A stretch of 64,000 nucleotides of DNA from Breviolum minutum Mf 1.05b.01 (taxonomy: Eukaryota; Sar; Dinophyceae; Suessiales; Symbiodiniaceae): positions 62,001-126,000 of the forward strand of contig DF239741.1 in assembly GCA_000507305.1 (NCBI GenBank). Direction: 5' to 3'. Numbering within the stretch: the first letter of the stretch is position 1; each line of letters begins with the position of its first letter. Under the pieces are notes generated by a model. It was not told the DNA's origin, did no database searches, and saw nothing but the letters and a program-made list of their open reading frames with translations. Shown here in pieces: positions 8,530-22,150 of this stretch. A program made the position numbers and the translations under genes.

Positions 8530-9640
8530 ATGTTGTTGCACCAGAACATTTGTGCGACCATTTGCAGAAACAACATGATATGTATATATACATGTATATT
8601 CTATCAAATTTATCCAAATATGTACATGTAATACATATAATTACATATACTATATAACTATGATGTATATAGTTTGTGCAGATTTTGTCCTGAAGCCAAA
8701 CCCAAACCCCAATCTACATGCAAAGCACGGAGATGTGAGATCTCAAAGACACGATCTTTGCCTTGCAGATACGAGTGTATGGTGGTGATGTGCGAAATGC
8801 AATTATGCCGTACTGGCAGCCTACTCCTTAGGGCCATTCGGATGATGTGAACCCAATGATTTTGCAGAAGAAGACTCAAGTTTTGAGCTGGCGAGTAACG
8901 AACGAATGTAGAATTGCTGAAATTTGATGGCGCTTCCCCTCCATCCTCCAGACATTGCACTGCTGAAAGGAGAGCACTCCAGACTAGAATGCTCTGAGGC
9001 CGCAAGTACTACCATGGCAGCTTCCAATTTTCCTGGAACATCGCTTCATAGCGTTGGACAATACCAAGGACACTAACATTTGTGTGGTCAAGTTTCTGAA
9101 TGGGGTGACCTCTCCATTGATTTTTTGACGGAAAGGTACACAAGGGTCGGTCCATGGTCGGTCCTATTAGTCAGAAGATTGATTTCGTTTGATTGCTGAA
9201 ATGTTCCAGCAGGATTTCGCCCCGCAGCTCTACAACGGCCAGTGTGAGGCAGGACCCGAAATGAGAATGAGCTGGTGAATCGTCGGTGCTGTTGCAAAAA
9301 GAACATCTCCCTCTCTGTGTATGGATTTTGTATCAACATCCGCACGCACATATGTCATGCATCTATGCCTATACTATGCACACGCACACACACACACACA
9401 TGTATACACACATATAATGTACATTGTACATATTTGACATTGGACTGATCCCTGTGAGTGGATGATATGGAAGATGACAATGATGATCATGCCGACGACG
9501 ACAATGATGCTTGGTTCGTTGGCTCTTGTAACATCCTCCAAGCAGTTTGCCAAATCTCGGTCCTTTCTAGGGCAGCACGCCAAGTTTAGATAACTTTAGA
9601 AGATTTAGAGTAGATATTGTATATCACATTGAAGGATTGC
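8530..9640. other. mostly non-coding, a few exon-like pieces
   Basis: A TA-rich tract lies at 8575-8670 and an (AC)n run at 9378-9403. Short + strand pieces at 8765-8820 (IRVYGGDVRNAIMPYWQ) and 9015-9080 (LEHRFIALDNTKDTNICVV) look like small exons. They cannot be assigned to a gene. Confidence 0.35.
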
Positions 9641-12600
9641 CATTTTTGGCGGGAGCCCTAGTGGCTTACGGTGACCATGGGACCTTGACGGTTTCACATC
9701 TGCAAGGCTGGTCAACTTTTCGACGTGGTGCTGCTGCGACAGGGCCTTTGCTTTTGCGACGACCCCTCCAAAGTGGCCAGCTCATGGCCGTCAGCTGCCT
9801 AGAACCGGCCGTGGAAATTCTGGGATGGCATAAGTTAAGTTGTAAAGTCACCAGATTCTAAAGTTCTGTTCGGGTTACTACTCAGTGATTTTGGTTGCAA
9901 GCTCCAGCACTTGTTGCAGTCTTGCACGATTTTGGCCGCAGGTTAGAAGTGAGACTCTCTTGCAAGTCCTGCATCAATTGCCGGGCCGTGCTTCCTCCAG
10001 AGTCCCTTCCACAACAGGCTCAGCGGAAGTTGGTTTATATGGACTCTGGACCCATGCGTCCGTCTCACAGCATAGTTGTGATCATCTTTCCTGTGCAGGA
10101 TCCCGCAACTGTCCGAAGGACAGCCATTTGTGGTGCTAACCTTGATGTGTAGAGTGGCACAGAAGGCGAATCATGAAATCCAAATCTGTCTCAAAATGCC
10201 TGGGCTGTACTGAGGGGTGTACAGACTTGAGTGGTTGCCCCAGCACCTGTCCAGTGAACCTGATATTGAAGATGTGGTTCATATTGGTTTCCTGGGTGTA
10301 GATTGGCTTCGATGCTTATTGGTCCATTGATGATCAATGTCAGGGCTCCGAAGTCTGTCCAAGGCCATTCCTTTGCGAGAATCGCGCTGCCTACCGCTTG
10401 GGGCGATGTGTGCTTCGATGGTGCAGCACCTAGTTCAATAATGAGCTGCAATTGAAGTTGCAAAGGCGGCAGGGGATATTTAATTCATTTTAATTCCTCA
10501 ATTGGTCTGTTGACTTGATACATTCCGCCGCGTGCGTTGGTGACTAGCTGTTTTCGATATCGGCATAGGATAGATGATGTTTGCGGGTGGCAGGTGTCCA
10601 GAACGACTGGAATGGGCCGTTCTAGATGATGCAGATGGTGGAGCCTGGGCATATGCTCGTGGAGTCTTGCTGGGCGTGCTTTTTTGACGGAAGTCGATGA
10701 GTCGATGACGTGAGTGTCTCATACCTGTGATGACAGGATCTTGGACATCCGATTCTTTCGAGAGGACCATGGACAGTATGGGATGGACAAAGTGCAAAGC
10801 TAAGCCTGGTCTGACAGCTGGAGTCTGTACTCTTACAAGTCATTAATTCTGTTCAATCCTCCCAAGTACACTTTTCAGAAACCCATTCATGACTGAAATG
10901 CTGAGACCATATCTCCGATGCCAGCTTCGCGTGCAATTTGGTACATGAAGCTGCATCTCCGCCGTTTGGACCTTGATAATTGAAACTCAAAAGCTGATGA
11001 GTTTTAACTTTCCACAGCCGAAGCTGGAACTTCAGGTGGCACCTACTGCCGCAACAGCTCAGTTCCCAGCGTTTTGCAGCTTCAAGACTTTGCGGCGCCC
11101 ACGCCGCCCACGCCAAGTGTTTCAGCCTGAGGCGAATGGTTTGTGCTGGGGTCACCGGCGACTCGGAGAGTGTCATTCGCTTGCTCAGCCGTGTTGCTAG
11201 GGCCCCAGCTCGTATCAGACATCATTCTCATTCTCATCCAAGTTCCGAGGGCAGGGCCATCACACTGCCAAAAGCCATCATATGGACCTCAGTTCTCAGG
11301 CCGCCATCTTGGATGCATCAAAGCCTGACTCCTTTGGCCTGCTCCATGGCGCGTGGACCAATGGGACGCAGGCGGTCATAGATGCCCATCCCCAACATTG
11401 AAGCCTTTCAGACCTTGCTTTACCTCAGGTAGAAGTGGAACAACTTCATAGGCAGGGGTGAAATGAGGTGAAAGTGTTGGGTGATCAATCTTCTTAATCA
11501 ATGTATATTCTATGTGAGAGAAGCTTTTGGGATTAGGGAATTCAGAATGGAAGATGTACTGGATGTTGGAAGGAAATTGCAAACAGAATTGCAGAGCGGA
11601 TTTGGGACTGCAAACGTGAGGCAGTTGACAGAGGCGGTGCAGATGTACAACGCCAGAACCTAATTTTCGTAGCACCTAACAAGGGGGGGGGGGGTCAGGA
11701 CGGGAATTTAAATTGCAACGGCCGAGGACCGTCGTGCGGCTGCAGGAGGGTTTCCTGCTCATGCAGTTGAAACCTCAGTATAAGAAACGGCAGAGCAGTG
11801 CAGAGGCTTGCGAAGTTTGCCCTGCATTTCCTTCACTAAATCAGGCTTGTGTGCTGTGGCGCACTGCTGCAACTCAATACTGGCTACAGTGCGAGCTGAG
11901 CTCAGTTTGAACATCACAATCTAGAGTATGCTGAGCCTTTCGTACCATGCATTGCACACTCTGCATTGTCGCATGTAAAGAAATTTAGTTATGCAGCTTT
12001 GCAGTATACATGTCTATAACATTTCTATAACTATAGCTCAGTTTTTTTGCATGTAGAAGTTTTGGAGGATGGCTGCTCCAAATTGATCCTTGTCTCAGGA
12101 TGGCATCATGCTCTTCCAACCAGGCAGTTGTGCTGATCCTTATCGGGCGTATGGTGGGGTGGCTCAAAGGCCCTAGCAGAAATAGATAGAAATAGCTACC
12201 GTTTTGGATGCTTACTTAGAGTGGATCACTGAAAATGAGGTTCAGCTGCCTTAATCTGATGCAGCTGGGCTCGTTTGTCTGGATTTTCCAAGATTTCACC
12301 CGTTGGGCTCAGCACAAAGCAATATGCAGCAATGCACCAGATATCACGAGATACTTCATCAATTTATATCATCTATTGTAAACTCTAAACCATCAGACCA
12401 ACTTACTTGGACTACAACGTTGCTTGAAGGTTGCTGCATACGGTCACTTTTCAGCGGTGAGGACTTCAGCCATTCAACCATGCCTTGCCGGGATTGCCTG
12501 AAACAGGAGCCTGACCCGGACCTTCCCGTTTTAGGGAGAATATCATAATATCACACTACTACAATATATATTTATGTATATGACTACTATGTCGTTTTAT

Positions 12601-13220
12601 GTCATGAAGATTAAGACTGTTGTTTGTGGCTCCTTAGCGTGTTCAATACCACATAGCTGCAGCCGAAGCATCGTCTGCACAGCTCAAAAACCCGGCAAGG
12701 ACAGTTCTCCGACAAACTATAGCAGCTACTTTAGACAATATGTCGTGTGACGTCAAGCATAGCAGTCTTCTTCAAATATTTCAATAGAGTCACTAGAGGC
12801 TGTTTCGAAAGTGAAGACACATTCCAAAGTTCAGAAACAATGATTTATCACAGTACAGGCCGTGATTCTCAGAAATTGATAGCTCCGGGAGCACATTCAC
12901 GTCAGGAAAAATGTCTCCCCAACTCCTAGCATAAAACTTAATGCCCAAAAAAGGAGAGGTCATAGTAGAGTCATAATAGTGATTCCTTCACAGCTGGTCC
13001 TTGCTGGGTGTGTCAAGTGCATCTCAAGACTTTGACCAGAAATGTTCACTAGTTCTTTTTCCCGCTCAGGGTGGGGCAAGCACTTTTTCAAGTCTTTTTG
13101 AGCATCATTTCATGAGCTGGATCAAATTGATGTACCCTTGCTCCGCTTTGAGTTTGATTCCTGGCACATGGCCGACTTGGCCGAGTGCAAGCAAAAGCGG
13201 TTGATCGTGATTGGTGAAGG
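9637..13220 (+). other. unassigned exon-like segments upstream of NAD kinase
   Basis: Protein-like + strand pieces include 9640-9835 (ALVAYGDHGTLTVSHLQGW), 12640-12750 (VQYHIAAAEASSAQLKNPAR) and 13105-13215 (ELDQIDVPLLRFEFDSWHMA). The second is faintly like the middle of SPFH/prohibitin domains. A G10 run lies near 11683. No catalytic motif or continuous model was found, so whether these are 5' exons of the NAD kinase or another gene is open. Confidence 0.25.
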
Positions 13221-13639
13221 TTCATTGGGGCATCTTAGCCGTCCAACGGGTTCTAGACATTAGACCTGAAGATACACGATGGAGGTTGTTGGTGGTGGGG
13301 ATCCAACAGCAAAAAACTTATATTTTTGAGATCTATTGTGTGAGTCAATAGCACCGCTTAAATAAATGAGGCAAACATTTTCACAGTTGGTGAGTTTTTT
13401 GGAAAGACAGCAACTATGAGGCTTGAGCTCTCTCCGTTACGGGATCTGATTTATGGACTCCTGTGTTTTGCATATGTTTTTCTTTGTTTGCTTGCCTATT
13501 GGAGTGACAACTCGTTTCCTCATGTTGCCGGAAATTGGCTCAAGTCGTGGTTGTTGGTAGTTTTGATGACAAGGTTGCTTTTGGCATAGGTCAGTTCTTG
13601 TTTTGACAGCATTAAAGTCTGACATCGGGTTTTGACGCT

Positions 13640-15365
13640 AACTTGAATCTTGGTGCCGCACATGGAGGAGTCCACCAAACTACAGAGTTTGTTTTTGTGT
13701 TTTTTTTTTTCCGTTTTATCCTGTTTGAGTTTTTACGTTGCTGCTTGGGGCGATGGTATCTCTGCCGCCGGAGATTGTTCGCAACCATCATGCCCCGGAT
13801 GCACCCTCACCCAAACAGTGTTGGCGAGAAGTGCTGGTCCAGTCCAACAAGGAAGCTGGGGGAAGGCTATAATCAAAATTCATAAGATTTCATGAGGCTG
13901 TGTGGAGCTTAGACTTTCGAAATTGAGACCCTCAGTTGCTCTCCTAGAGTTCAACAAGCAGCCAAAATGTGAGACTTTGCTGGATAAGTTTGAGCAACCA
14001 CAACGAGAAACAGCACATGTTTTCTTCCACACGAAGCAGAACAGTGTGCCCGAATTCTGCCCTTTGATCATCCTTAGCATCTATGGTGTTGGGGTCAAAT
14101 CCATCCTCCAGGGTCCAGGGTCGTCAATGGGCTCAGAGCACCTCGTTTTGCCAGGAGATGATTCAAGAAATGCTAGCATCAGCTAGCTCTGGTCAAACCA
14201 CCAGGCTTGGATTTGCTGCTTTTGAACTCTTGCGTTAATATTTTATAAGGTTTTACTGAGTCATTATATACTGAGCCGATATTTCTCACAAGCAAGGAGT
14301 AGTCAAGGTCAAGGTTGCGTAGCTTCCACCCTTTGAGTTTGCTTAACCACTTCGACTGAGCTCTCACCTTGGCTGAGGAGCATTGATGATATTGCCTTCG
14401 CCGTGGCAGAGAAGATTCTTGCCGCAGGTCCTGCTGCACAACTACTGGAAGACGCTCAGCAAAAAACATTGAGACAGCTATATGTTGGGTCCCATCAAGG
14501 TTTTAGAGTGCTGTTTGCATACGTGATTCGGGTTGAGTCGCAGCAATCAAGGGGGTGTATGGCAGACACGGATGGGTTACAAGCTTGATCTTGGAGCATC
14601 ACAGAGGGTTGAATCACAGATACCAAGGAGGCCAGTGCCCTCAGCCCCATGGTTAAGCACGTGTCCACTGAGACTGCTATCAAAGGCACGCTGGGAGAAT
14701 TGGCCCCTTCATAATCAGACCACTGCTTGTGGCTAGTTTGCCTCAGCTGGTGGTGCAGTAGTAGTTTTGGGGATCGAGATTACTTAGTTGCTTGCCTGAG
14801 CACAATTTAAATTACACCACAAAAAAATACTTAAATACACATTTTTCAAAAAAGTTCAAAAATCAGCTTTTGTTTTGGTTCTCGTTGCATGGCACTTTGA
14901 GAGGACCGCAGCTCACAGACATCCAGGTCGCTCAGTGGGACATTTGGAGTGGCAAGGTGCGGGCGATTCCGTTTGGAGTCATTTCCTTGACCTTTTTGAT
15001 ATTTTGTTTTGATAACTAAGCCGAAATGCTGATTTGAAACTGATCGCCAGAGAGGATTGACACGCCAGAGAAATGATGAAGAAACGTAGTTTTAGAATCA
15101 TGAGAAGAAAAAACACTCATGACTCATTTCTATTGATCAAAGGCTGGTGCTGTTTGCTAGGATGGTTCAAAGGTATGCTGTGAAACAATTTGACGGGTTA
15201 TTTAATCCATACTGTACCTCTTGTGGTGCAGGTGGATGATGCCCACAAAGTTGATCGATTGTTGGAGCAACGCATGTTTTCCAAGAGTTCTCCACACGGA
15301 AGTGCCTCAGACAAACCTCAAGGCTTGGTGATGACAGACCAATCTGGGCTTGGGATCTTCGTAAG
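13640..15365 (+). CDS. candidate 5' exons of the NAD kinase gene
   Basis: Coding-like + strand segments lie at ~13915-14060 (RPSVALLEFNKQPKCETLLD), ~14395-14490 (AEKILAAGPAAQLLEDAQQK), ~14885-14962 (LHGTLRGPQLTDIQVAQWDI) and ~15230-15360 (VDDAHKVDRLLEQRMFSKSS). They share strand and spacing with the NAD kinase exons that follow. Eukaryotic NAD kinases often have long variable N-termini, so an N-terminal extension is plausible. No domain was identified. Confidence 0.3.
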
Positions 15366-15879
15366 TCAACAGTTTCGATGATTTTGTGTCACGCCAGGCA
15401 GTGTCTCAATGGTTCTAGTGGAAGAGGGTGACTGCGATCGTCACAGCTGCTCCTCCGATGAAGAACGAAACAGGCCGGGAAAGGGATTGACATGCCACCT
15501 GCCACATCCCCCAAGGGCCTCCATGCATTTTGGACAGCACTTTCTCTAAGACAACGATGTTTGCAAACGCATCAAAAACAGAAGGCGTTCGATCATTTTC
15601 TGCAGCGCAGGATGCAAGCAGGGTTGGAGTTACGAACCACCACTCAGCAATACACCTGGATGAGATGGAAGGACACTGGATGGGGTGGCCTGAGGCAACC
15701 TTCCCCGTTGACTTCTGTACCTGTTGATTGTTGCTGGACTGCTGGCCTTTCGGTATGATAAGGGTGAGCATCTCTCGTGTTGTAACAATCCCTGAATACT
15801 TGGCGTAATTATTGCCGTTATGTATCTTGCCTTTGAACACATGGCAAGATTTCCATTGATTTTCCAACGTTTGCCAACA

Positions 15880-18800
15880 GGAAAAACCCAAGTCTGTGCT
15901 GCTGGTTGGAAAGCAAGGCTGTGGAATGGTAAGAAAATGGTGGATGTAAACGGATGTAAACGGTAAGTCAAGTTTGGGATCTGGGAGGTCCAACGGTCCA
16001 ACGTGGCTGTGAACTCTCCAGGTGACATGGAGGTGACTCGCCGACTGCGGGACATTGGTGCCTGGATCCTTTCCCAAGGTGAAGCGGGGGGGTAGTCATG
16101 AATCCACATTGAAATGAAGAAGTTGTTTGCTTGAAACTGGAAACCTTGGATATTTATCTTGCAAGGGTTTTAAACTTCAGGCTGCAGCCTCTTGTTCCAT
16201 TCTGTTCAGTTGGGTGATAGTCCCTCTGTCTTGGAAGGAACCATGAGAGAGCGTCTGTATTTCTGGTCACAAAATATTTGATAATGGTTCTTGCAATGCT
16301 TGTGACATACATTGTGTCCTGGAGATTAACGCTGCTTCTCAGGATGCGTCGTAATTCTTGAACCAGAACTCTGGGCAGAAGTGCAAGGAAAGACTGAGCC
16401 AGAGTTCTCTCCTCCAAAGAGGCAAAGCAAAAAGGAGACTTGGATGTCGCTTTGGGCTGTCTCCAAGTCACAAGCGCTCATCTAAACCATCAAGAGATTG
16501 CTGGAGAAAGCATAGAGTATAGAGGCACAAAATTCACAAAATCCTCAAACATCTTGGGTCTCTTTGTTGGAATTTCCAAGAGCATCACTTTCAGCAATGG
16601 ATCTCGGGGAGGGGGACGGGATAGGATATCCATGTGTGGTCCCTCTCTGTCCAAGGAGATGCCCAGCAACAAATGGCGCTGGGGCGACACCCAAGGCTTG
16701 CAGGACTTCGCCGAGCAGGTGAGGACATGGACTCCTGGCCAGGCCTGGTGATGGAGGGCTCGGTTTTCATTGAGACACTGACGCCGCATTGAGTAAAAAG
16801 ATCAGAAAGTCAAGGTGGTCTGAAGGGCATAGGGATTCTCGGATATTCTCACCTGACAGGACAAGCTCGAGGAGTGCATCGATCTGGTTGTTTGCATCGG
16901 TGGTGATGGAAACTTGGTTTGGACTCAGCAAAAAGAGAGATGAATGACTTCATCATGTGACGCTTCAGCTCTTCACTGGCCACTCTGTCATTCTACGGTC
17001 AGCGGGCCTAGGAACTCTTTGTTGGGCATCGGGCCTCTTCTCTGGCGCCATGCCTCCTGTGATTGCTACTGGACCAAGAAAAGGATCGACTTCCTTTGTT
17101 TCCAGTGGAGCTTCTCTAGCATGGTGTAAGCACATGGGAACAAATCCAAAAAAAGAGTCAACGAACGACAAAGAGACGGAAGCCAAAGAAGTAATGCAGT
17201 AGAGCTTGCAGAATCCAATTAGCTCTCGGCACATTTTCGTTTCTGAGGCTTTTGCGGGTGGATCATTGGGCTTTTTGACACCCTTCCCTATCTCAGAATG
17301 GCTCCCAGTGCTTATGCCGGTTCTGGGAAGCAAGGTGGGCTTGACCGTCTCAGACGGTCAGGGGACATATCTGGTGACTGCCATCATTCCTGGCAGGTAG
17401 TTCCACCCCTTCAAGTGGCATGCAGGATGCGATTTCAGATGCGCCTGACACGGCAAACTGAGGAGTGAACAGTTGTGCCGGATGTTCGAGGATGCTTGAA
17501 GAATCTGGCCTCCTGCACGTAGTCCAAAGCAAGATTGGTGATACAGTCCTGATCTGGCATTAGCACTGCATTAGCAATAAGCAGAGATTGTTTGCCCCGT
17601 ACCATGAAGTTGAGTGATACACATCGCAAAAAAGCGCTGAGAAACTGTATGAAACATTATCAAACTGTATTTTGACACTCACTTCCTAGAGAATCATTCC
17701 GAAGGAGACTCCTGAAGATCCGCAACTGATACCTGTTCAAGCTATGAATGAGGCTTGCACATGGGTGTTTGGGACAAGATTTGAGGTTACAGTAATCTTA
17801 GGCCAAGGCCCAGGCATTGTATTTTACTGCAATCTTTCTGTGCCAGGTGTTGGTGCACAGAGGTTCCAGTCCACACCTTGTAAAGTTAGAAGTCTTTGTC
17901 TGAGCCTTGATTTGTCGGGTCCAGTGATGACAGCCGGGCATGTCATATGTCAGTGCATCACTTCTGTACAAAATATTGAAGGCAACAGCGGCGTTCAGTA
18001 TTTTTTCGGTAGCCGAGCAGCTGAACGAATCCACACGTGAAATCTGGGCTGTATATCATATCTGTGTCTTACGAGTGTGAATGCTGGCGACCTAAGGTGA
18101 ATGACAAGCACGTAACCATGGTGCAAGGGGACGGTCTTATCATCGCGACTCCAACTGGAAGCACTGCATACTCGCTGGCAGCTGGAGGGTCTATGATGCA
18201 TCCTGCAGTGCCGGGCATTATTCTGACTCCTGTTTGTGCGAGACTCAGTTCTCTAAGCAGGTGATGGTTTCCTGATGTACTTACCATAGTCGATACACAG
18301 ATATACGCAAATTACCTTCTGAGAATGCAAGGGAAGCAGAAGGGCAACCAAGAAACACATTGAGTAGACCATCAGATCTTTCCTGAAGCACTATGAAGGC
18401 CACTCTTCTCCACTTTTTGCATTGAGGTCCACACTCCTTGTCCTTTCGCCCGGTCGTGCTTCCAGACAGTGCAGTAGGGAGACTGAGAATCAAAGGGTGT
18501 ATTTTTGGGTGCCAAGATGCTGCGGTTTAAGATGTTGGGACCTTGAATGTCAAGTCTCAGGACGTAAGGCGGTCACTTAAATTGGGTGGGATTGATGAGC
18601 ATATTTGGACACCCACAAGCATAGGAGGACCCAAGATTCCTAGTTCTATTTGCTGAAGCGCAATGACCGGGATTGATGCTGAGCACCCTGGTTCCTAGAT
18701 GCCATGCTTGCTTTTGTATGCTTTGGTTGCAGCTAGCAAGCTCGTCGTAAGGATGAGCCAGCCTATTTCTCGTTTCATTCTTTCCACACGAGCGAAACTC

Positions 18801-19515
18801 TGTGAGAAAATCAAGATCTGAGAATTTATTCAAGTCCAGTGACCATTGCTCGTCTTCGTGAACACTGATGCTCCGACATAAGTGTGTAGCCTGAGTGTTT
18901 GCGAGCTTTATTGCAACTGCAACACCCCAAACATGGAGCTGATCCATCATGGAGCCTTTTTGGTGGGCAAGTGTGAATCTGTGAATCAGAAATCAAGAAT
19001 ACTTCCGAGGTGGTGAAAGTTCAAGTGCCATTGAGTTCGCGGAGCTTGCGTGTGACGGTGGCTGTGGATGGCAAGGAGGGAGCAAGTGTAGTAGGCTGGC
19101 TTGGCAAGTGTCAAACGTAGAATCTACCTCTCAAACGCAGAAATTGCTCTTTTTGTCGTTCGCAAGTTGTTCGTGGGTTTCCCCGCAGGACCGGATCGAG
19201 CTGAAGCGCGGCGATTTCATCGAAGTAGAAGTTTCGCAGTATCCAATTCCTACGGTGTGCAAATCATCTGCTACTTGTCATGAGAGCTTCGCACAGCAGA
19301 AAGGCTATAGCAGTGGAATGAACTTTGGTGGTCAATTTGTTCTTGTGCAATCGTGATTGTTTGAAGGTTGAAAGCAATTGACTTAAATTGACTTGGAGTT
19401 TTATCTTACAAACACATTCTTTTCAAGTGATTCCATTGAGGTGACAGCTGACTGGTTTCGATCAGTGAATGAAGCGCTTCAATGGAATCTCCGCCTTGAA
19501 CAAAAGAAACATTGA
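15880..19515 (+). CDS. NAD kinase, at least ten exons
   Basis: This enzyme phosphorylates NAD+ to NADP+ with ATP and supplies cytosolic or plastid NADP(H). In order I see [12 protein letters not shown] (~15883), [14 protein letters not shown] (~16030), [20 protein letters not shown] (16860-16928, the NAD kinase GGDG loop), [11 protein letters not shown] (~17030), [10 protein letters not shown] (~17257), RMRFQMRL (~17428), [20 protein letters not shown] followed by [19 protein letters not shown] and ILLTPVC-like ILTPVC (18070-18259), [20 protein letters not shown] (19013-19090), [20 protein letters not shown] (~19189-19270), and [14 protein letters not shown] to a stop at 19513-19515. Order and spacing match the eukaryotic family from the GGDG loop to the C-terminal DWF-x-L/V motif. 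The GGDGT Thr is replaced by Asn. The exons are tiny and separated by introns of 70-750 bp. Edges are approximate, and two linking exons (~17735, ~17840) are weak. Confidence 0.85.
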
Positions 19516-22150
19516 GTTTGGCCGGCTTGGCTCAACATTTTGGCTGCCCTTCGGTGTAGCTGCCAGATCAGAGCGTCGTAGTTTTTTCCCGGTGCGTGCT
19601 GGTTCGGGTTCAAAGCTGAAGAAGAAACGAGAGATTCTCAAATTGTTGTGAAATGGTAAAGTGAGCAGGACCTGCACGCGATGTTCGAAACGGTTAATCC
19701 CAGCAAAGCATGGGCATCATTCGTTCCTGCTCTCAGCTGTCAGGGCTGGCATCGGAATGAGATGCAAAATAATCTTTTGCCACAACATTGTGCCACTGGA
19801 CTTACTTTTGAAAGTTATTATCACAGTGTCATGGTAATTTGGCAAATGGCCTTTCTTGGTACTGAAAGTCAGAACTTGTTCTATCTTTGTTCAGCAATCA
19901 GCTTCTGCTAGCCACGACCTGATGGCCCAACGTGCTTTTTGAGCTCGTTTGATAGCTGCTGCTCAGAAACCTGAGCATTTCGCAAGCTGTAATACTGTAT
20001 CCGCAAAGTCTGCACCTTTTCCTGAGTAAAGGCGTGAGCTTCCGATCTTTGACATTGATAACTTTTTTGGAACCAAGTAGGCTTGGGAAATTTGTTGAAA
20101 AAGATCCTTCATATCTTCATGAACTCATGAACTCAGCAGAATTGTCATCCTGAGATTAAATCCAGAGCTCACTAGACACGAGCCACAGATGTGTGAACTT
20201 TTGCAATGATTCTTTGGGCCAATTCAGGCTCTTCCGTGTCTGAGTCATTCTGAGTCTCTTCCGTGTCAAATTTAGGCACGTTCAGACCTGATTAGAGATC
20301 CAGAGCTGTGCAGACGGCAAATCTGATCGAAAATTGTTGAAAATTGCTTTGCTGTTTTGCTGCTTACTTTTCTTGGTGGATCTGGGATCCGGGGCAATAA
20401 TTTACGACGTAATATGGCTGTAATCTGCGAGAGTTACTGTAACTGCGAGGGAGTCGCGGCTGTGATACGGTTCCATCAGGAGAGATGGTGACCGAAGGAG
20501 TAAAACAACTCGCTAGAGCGTAGATAGGAGCAAGAGCCCAACCTTGCAGGTAAGCATCGGAGCTCAGCAGATGTTTGGCGCTGGCTTAATGACCGAAGAA
20601 TCTCTTGGAAATGATGATCCGTGGTGCCAAATGAATGTATTGCAAATCCGTTAGTGGCAAATACAACGGAGAGGGGTGAAACAAAACAACTTTCCATTTA
20701 AGCAAGACTTACTCAGGATAGTGAATATACGAGTTTGTCAAGTAAATTGCGTTGCTTCCTGAGTTGCTTCCCGAGTCGTCAGCAAACCTAAAGTGAAGCA
20801 AGGCACGGGCAGTGAACAAGGCTCATCAATTCGTCAATCAAAGATATTCAGCTTTCAAGGCCTGCTGTCATGCCTACATTTTCAGCTGTCTGATCTTTCT
20901 ACAAAGCAAACTCGCACACAAGAATGCATTCAAGAGAAAACACATCCGACCTAAGTATTCAGTAGGTAAGTTCACATTTCTTCCAAAAGCCTCCCATCAG
21001 TGACCTGCGGGCACTGTGATTCCTAATATGATGGAAATGTAAAGGTGCATTTTTGGGAAAGTGCGTGAAAGAACTGTTTGGGGATACATCAGCATGTCGG
21101 ATATCTCTTGGCGACCGCTTTACACCAATGCCATTCTGTTGGCCCGACGGAGGGTTGGTTCGACGCGCGCAACATAGTTTCAACTTTTGTCTTCGCCGCT
21201 CCAGTGCATTCTTGTGATCAACCTGGAAACACATCAAGAAATATCATAAACATGATATAAATTTACATGATATATCTCGTTCCTAGAGTTTGGCAGTGTG
21301 GGTGCTGTTTCTAGCCTCCGGTGGATGGACGATGGTTGTGTAGAGCGCCTAGGCTAAGTGTTGCATCTTCTCTGTGCTATCGTGACTCGCGTAGTAACTG
21401 GGGGGGGCGCCAGGGTGACTGGTTGTCCCAGCTGGAGGATGCTGGAGGTTCAACTCGACATTCAGTTTGTTTTGAGCAGCTGACCCAATGGAGGTGGAAC
21501 ATTGCCGGTTTATCTTGGACATAAGTTTAAACATAAACATACCTTGAAAAAGTGTGTTTCCGTGACTGCTGGGCCCGTAGCATGTGCGATTGTCGTACAG
21601 CATCCGGTACGGCTGTGATGGTTCCTGGGAAGGACGGTATGATGGGTTACCAAAGCAAGACCCGGTGTTCGTTTTTCGACGGTACGGGTGCCCGTGCCAC
21701 CGCACCATCAGGCCATCTTACCAGAGCCAGTGCCGCTGTGTACCACTCTCATACCGCACCTCACCATACTGTATCGCAACCTAGCAGATCCCGCACCCTA
21801 TCCCACACCGTTATGCCGTGTGGCAGCGCAAGCAGGGGTGGGTTGCCGCACGACATGCACAAGCAAAGTCAAAGACAAAATCAAATTATCCCCCACTGTA
21901 CTCGTTTTGCCGCACCGTATCACACACTGTATCCCACGCCATGAGACACCATCCGCACTCACATCCAACTGCTGCCAGCAACGTATCATGTACCACATAG
22001 TATATCACCATAGCTTACCCTGCGTCCGTACCATTTATCACGCCAAACATATCCACCGTCTGTCCGCCACGCCATGGCACCAGTGCACTCGCTGTTCGGT
22101 GCTGCCGTTGCGCCGTTGTGCCGTTCCCTGGCTTCGCACTAAGAATAACG
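19516..22150. other. intergenic, with low-complexity DNA
   Basis: No supported gene is visible. 19600-21300 holds only short ORFs without protein-like composition. The right end grades into the ACC/GTA-rich repeat described separately. Confidence 0.4.
21590..22110. repeat. degenerate ACCGTA/GTACGG-rich low-complexity tract
   Basis: Many short imperfect repeats of GTACGG, ACCGCACC, ATCGCA and CCACACCGT types run for about 500 bp and produce open frames in several phases (Cys/His/Thr-rich). This composition explains the overlapping ORFs, so I do not call them genes. Confidence 0.55.

Noticed and set aside
8658..9005. Minus-strand 115-aa ORF with a signal-peptide-like start
   Set aside because: There is no domain, it is single and short, and + strand exon-like pieces overlap it (8765-8820). 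Neighbouring host genes are all on +.
12640..12750. SPFH/stomatin-like domain
   Set aside because: Only one short segment is faintly similar. Neighbouring SPFH blocks were not found, so it is left as an unassigned exon.
15415..16109. Minus-strand ORFs of 220 and 159 aa
   Set aside because: They overlap NAD kinase exons on the + strand ([19 protein letters not shown]) in antisense and have no protein-like motifs.
18573..18950. Minus-strand 125-aa ORF
   Set aside because: It lies in a NAD kinase intron, has no recognisable domain and is likely a chance frame.
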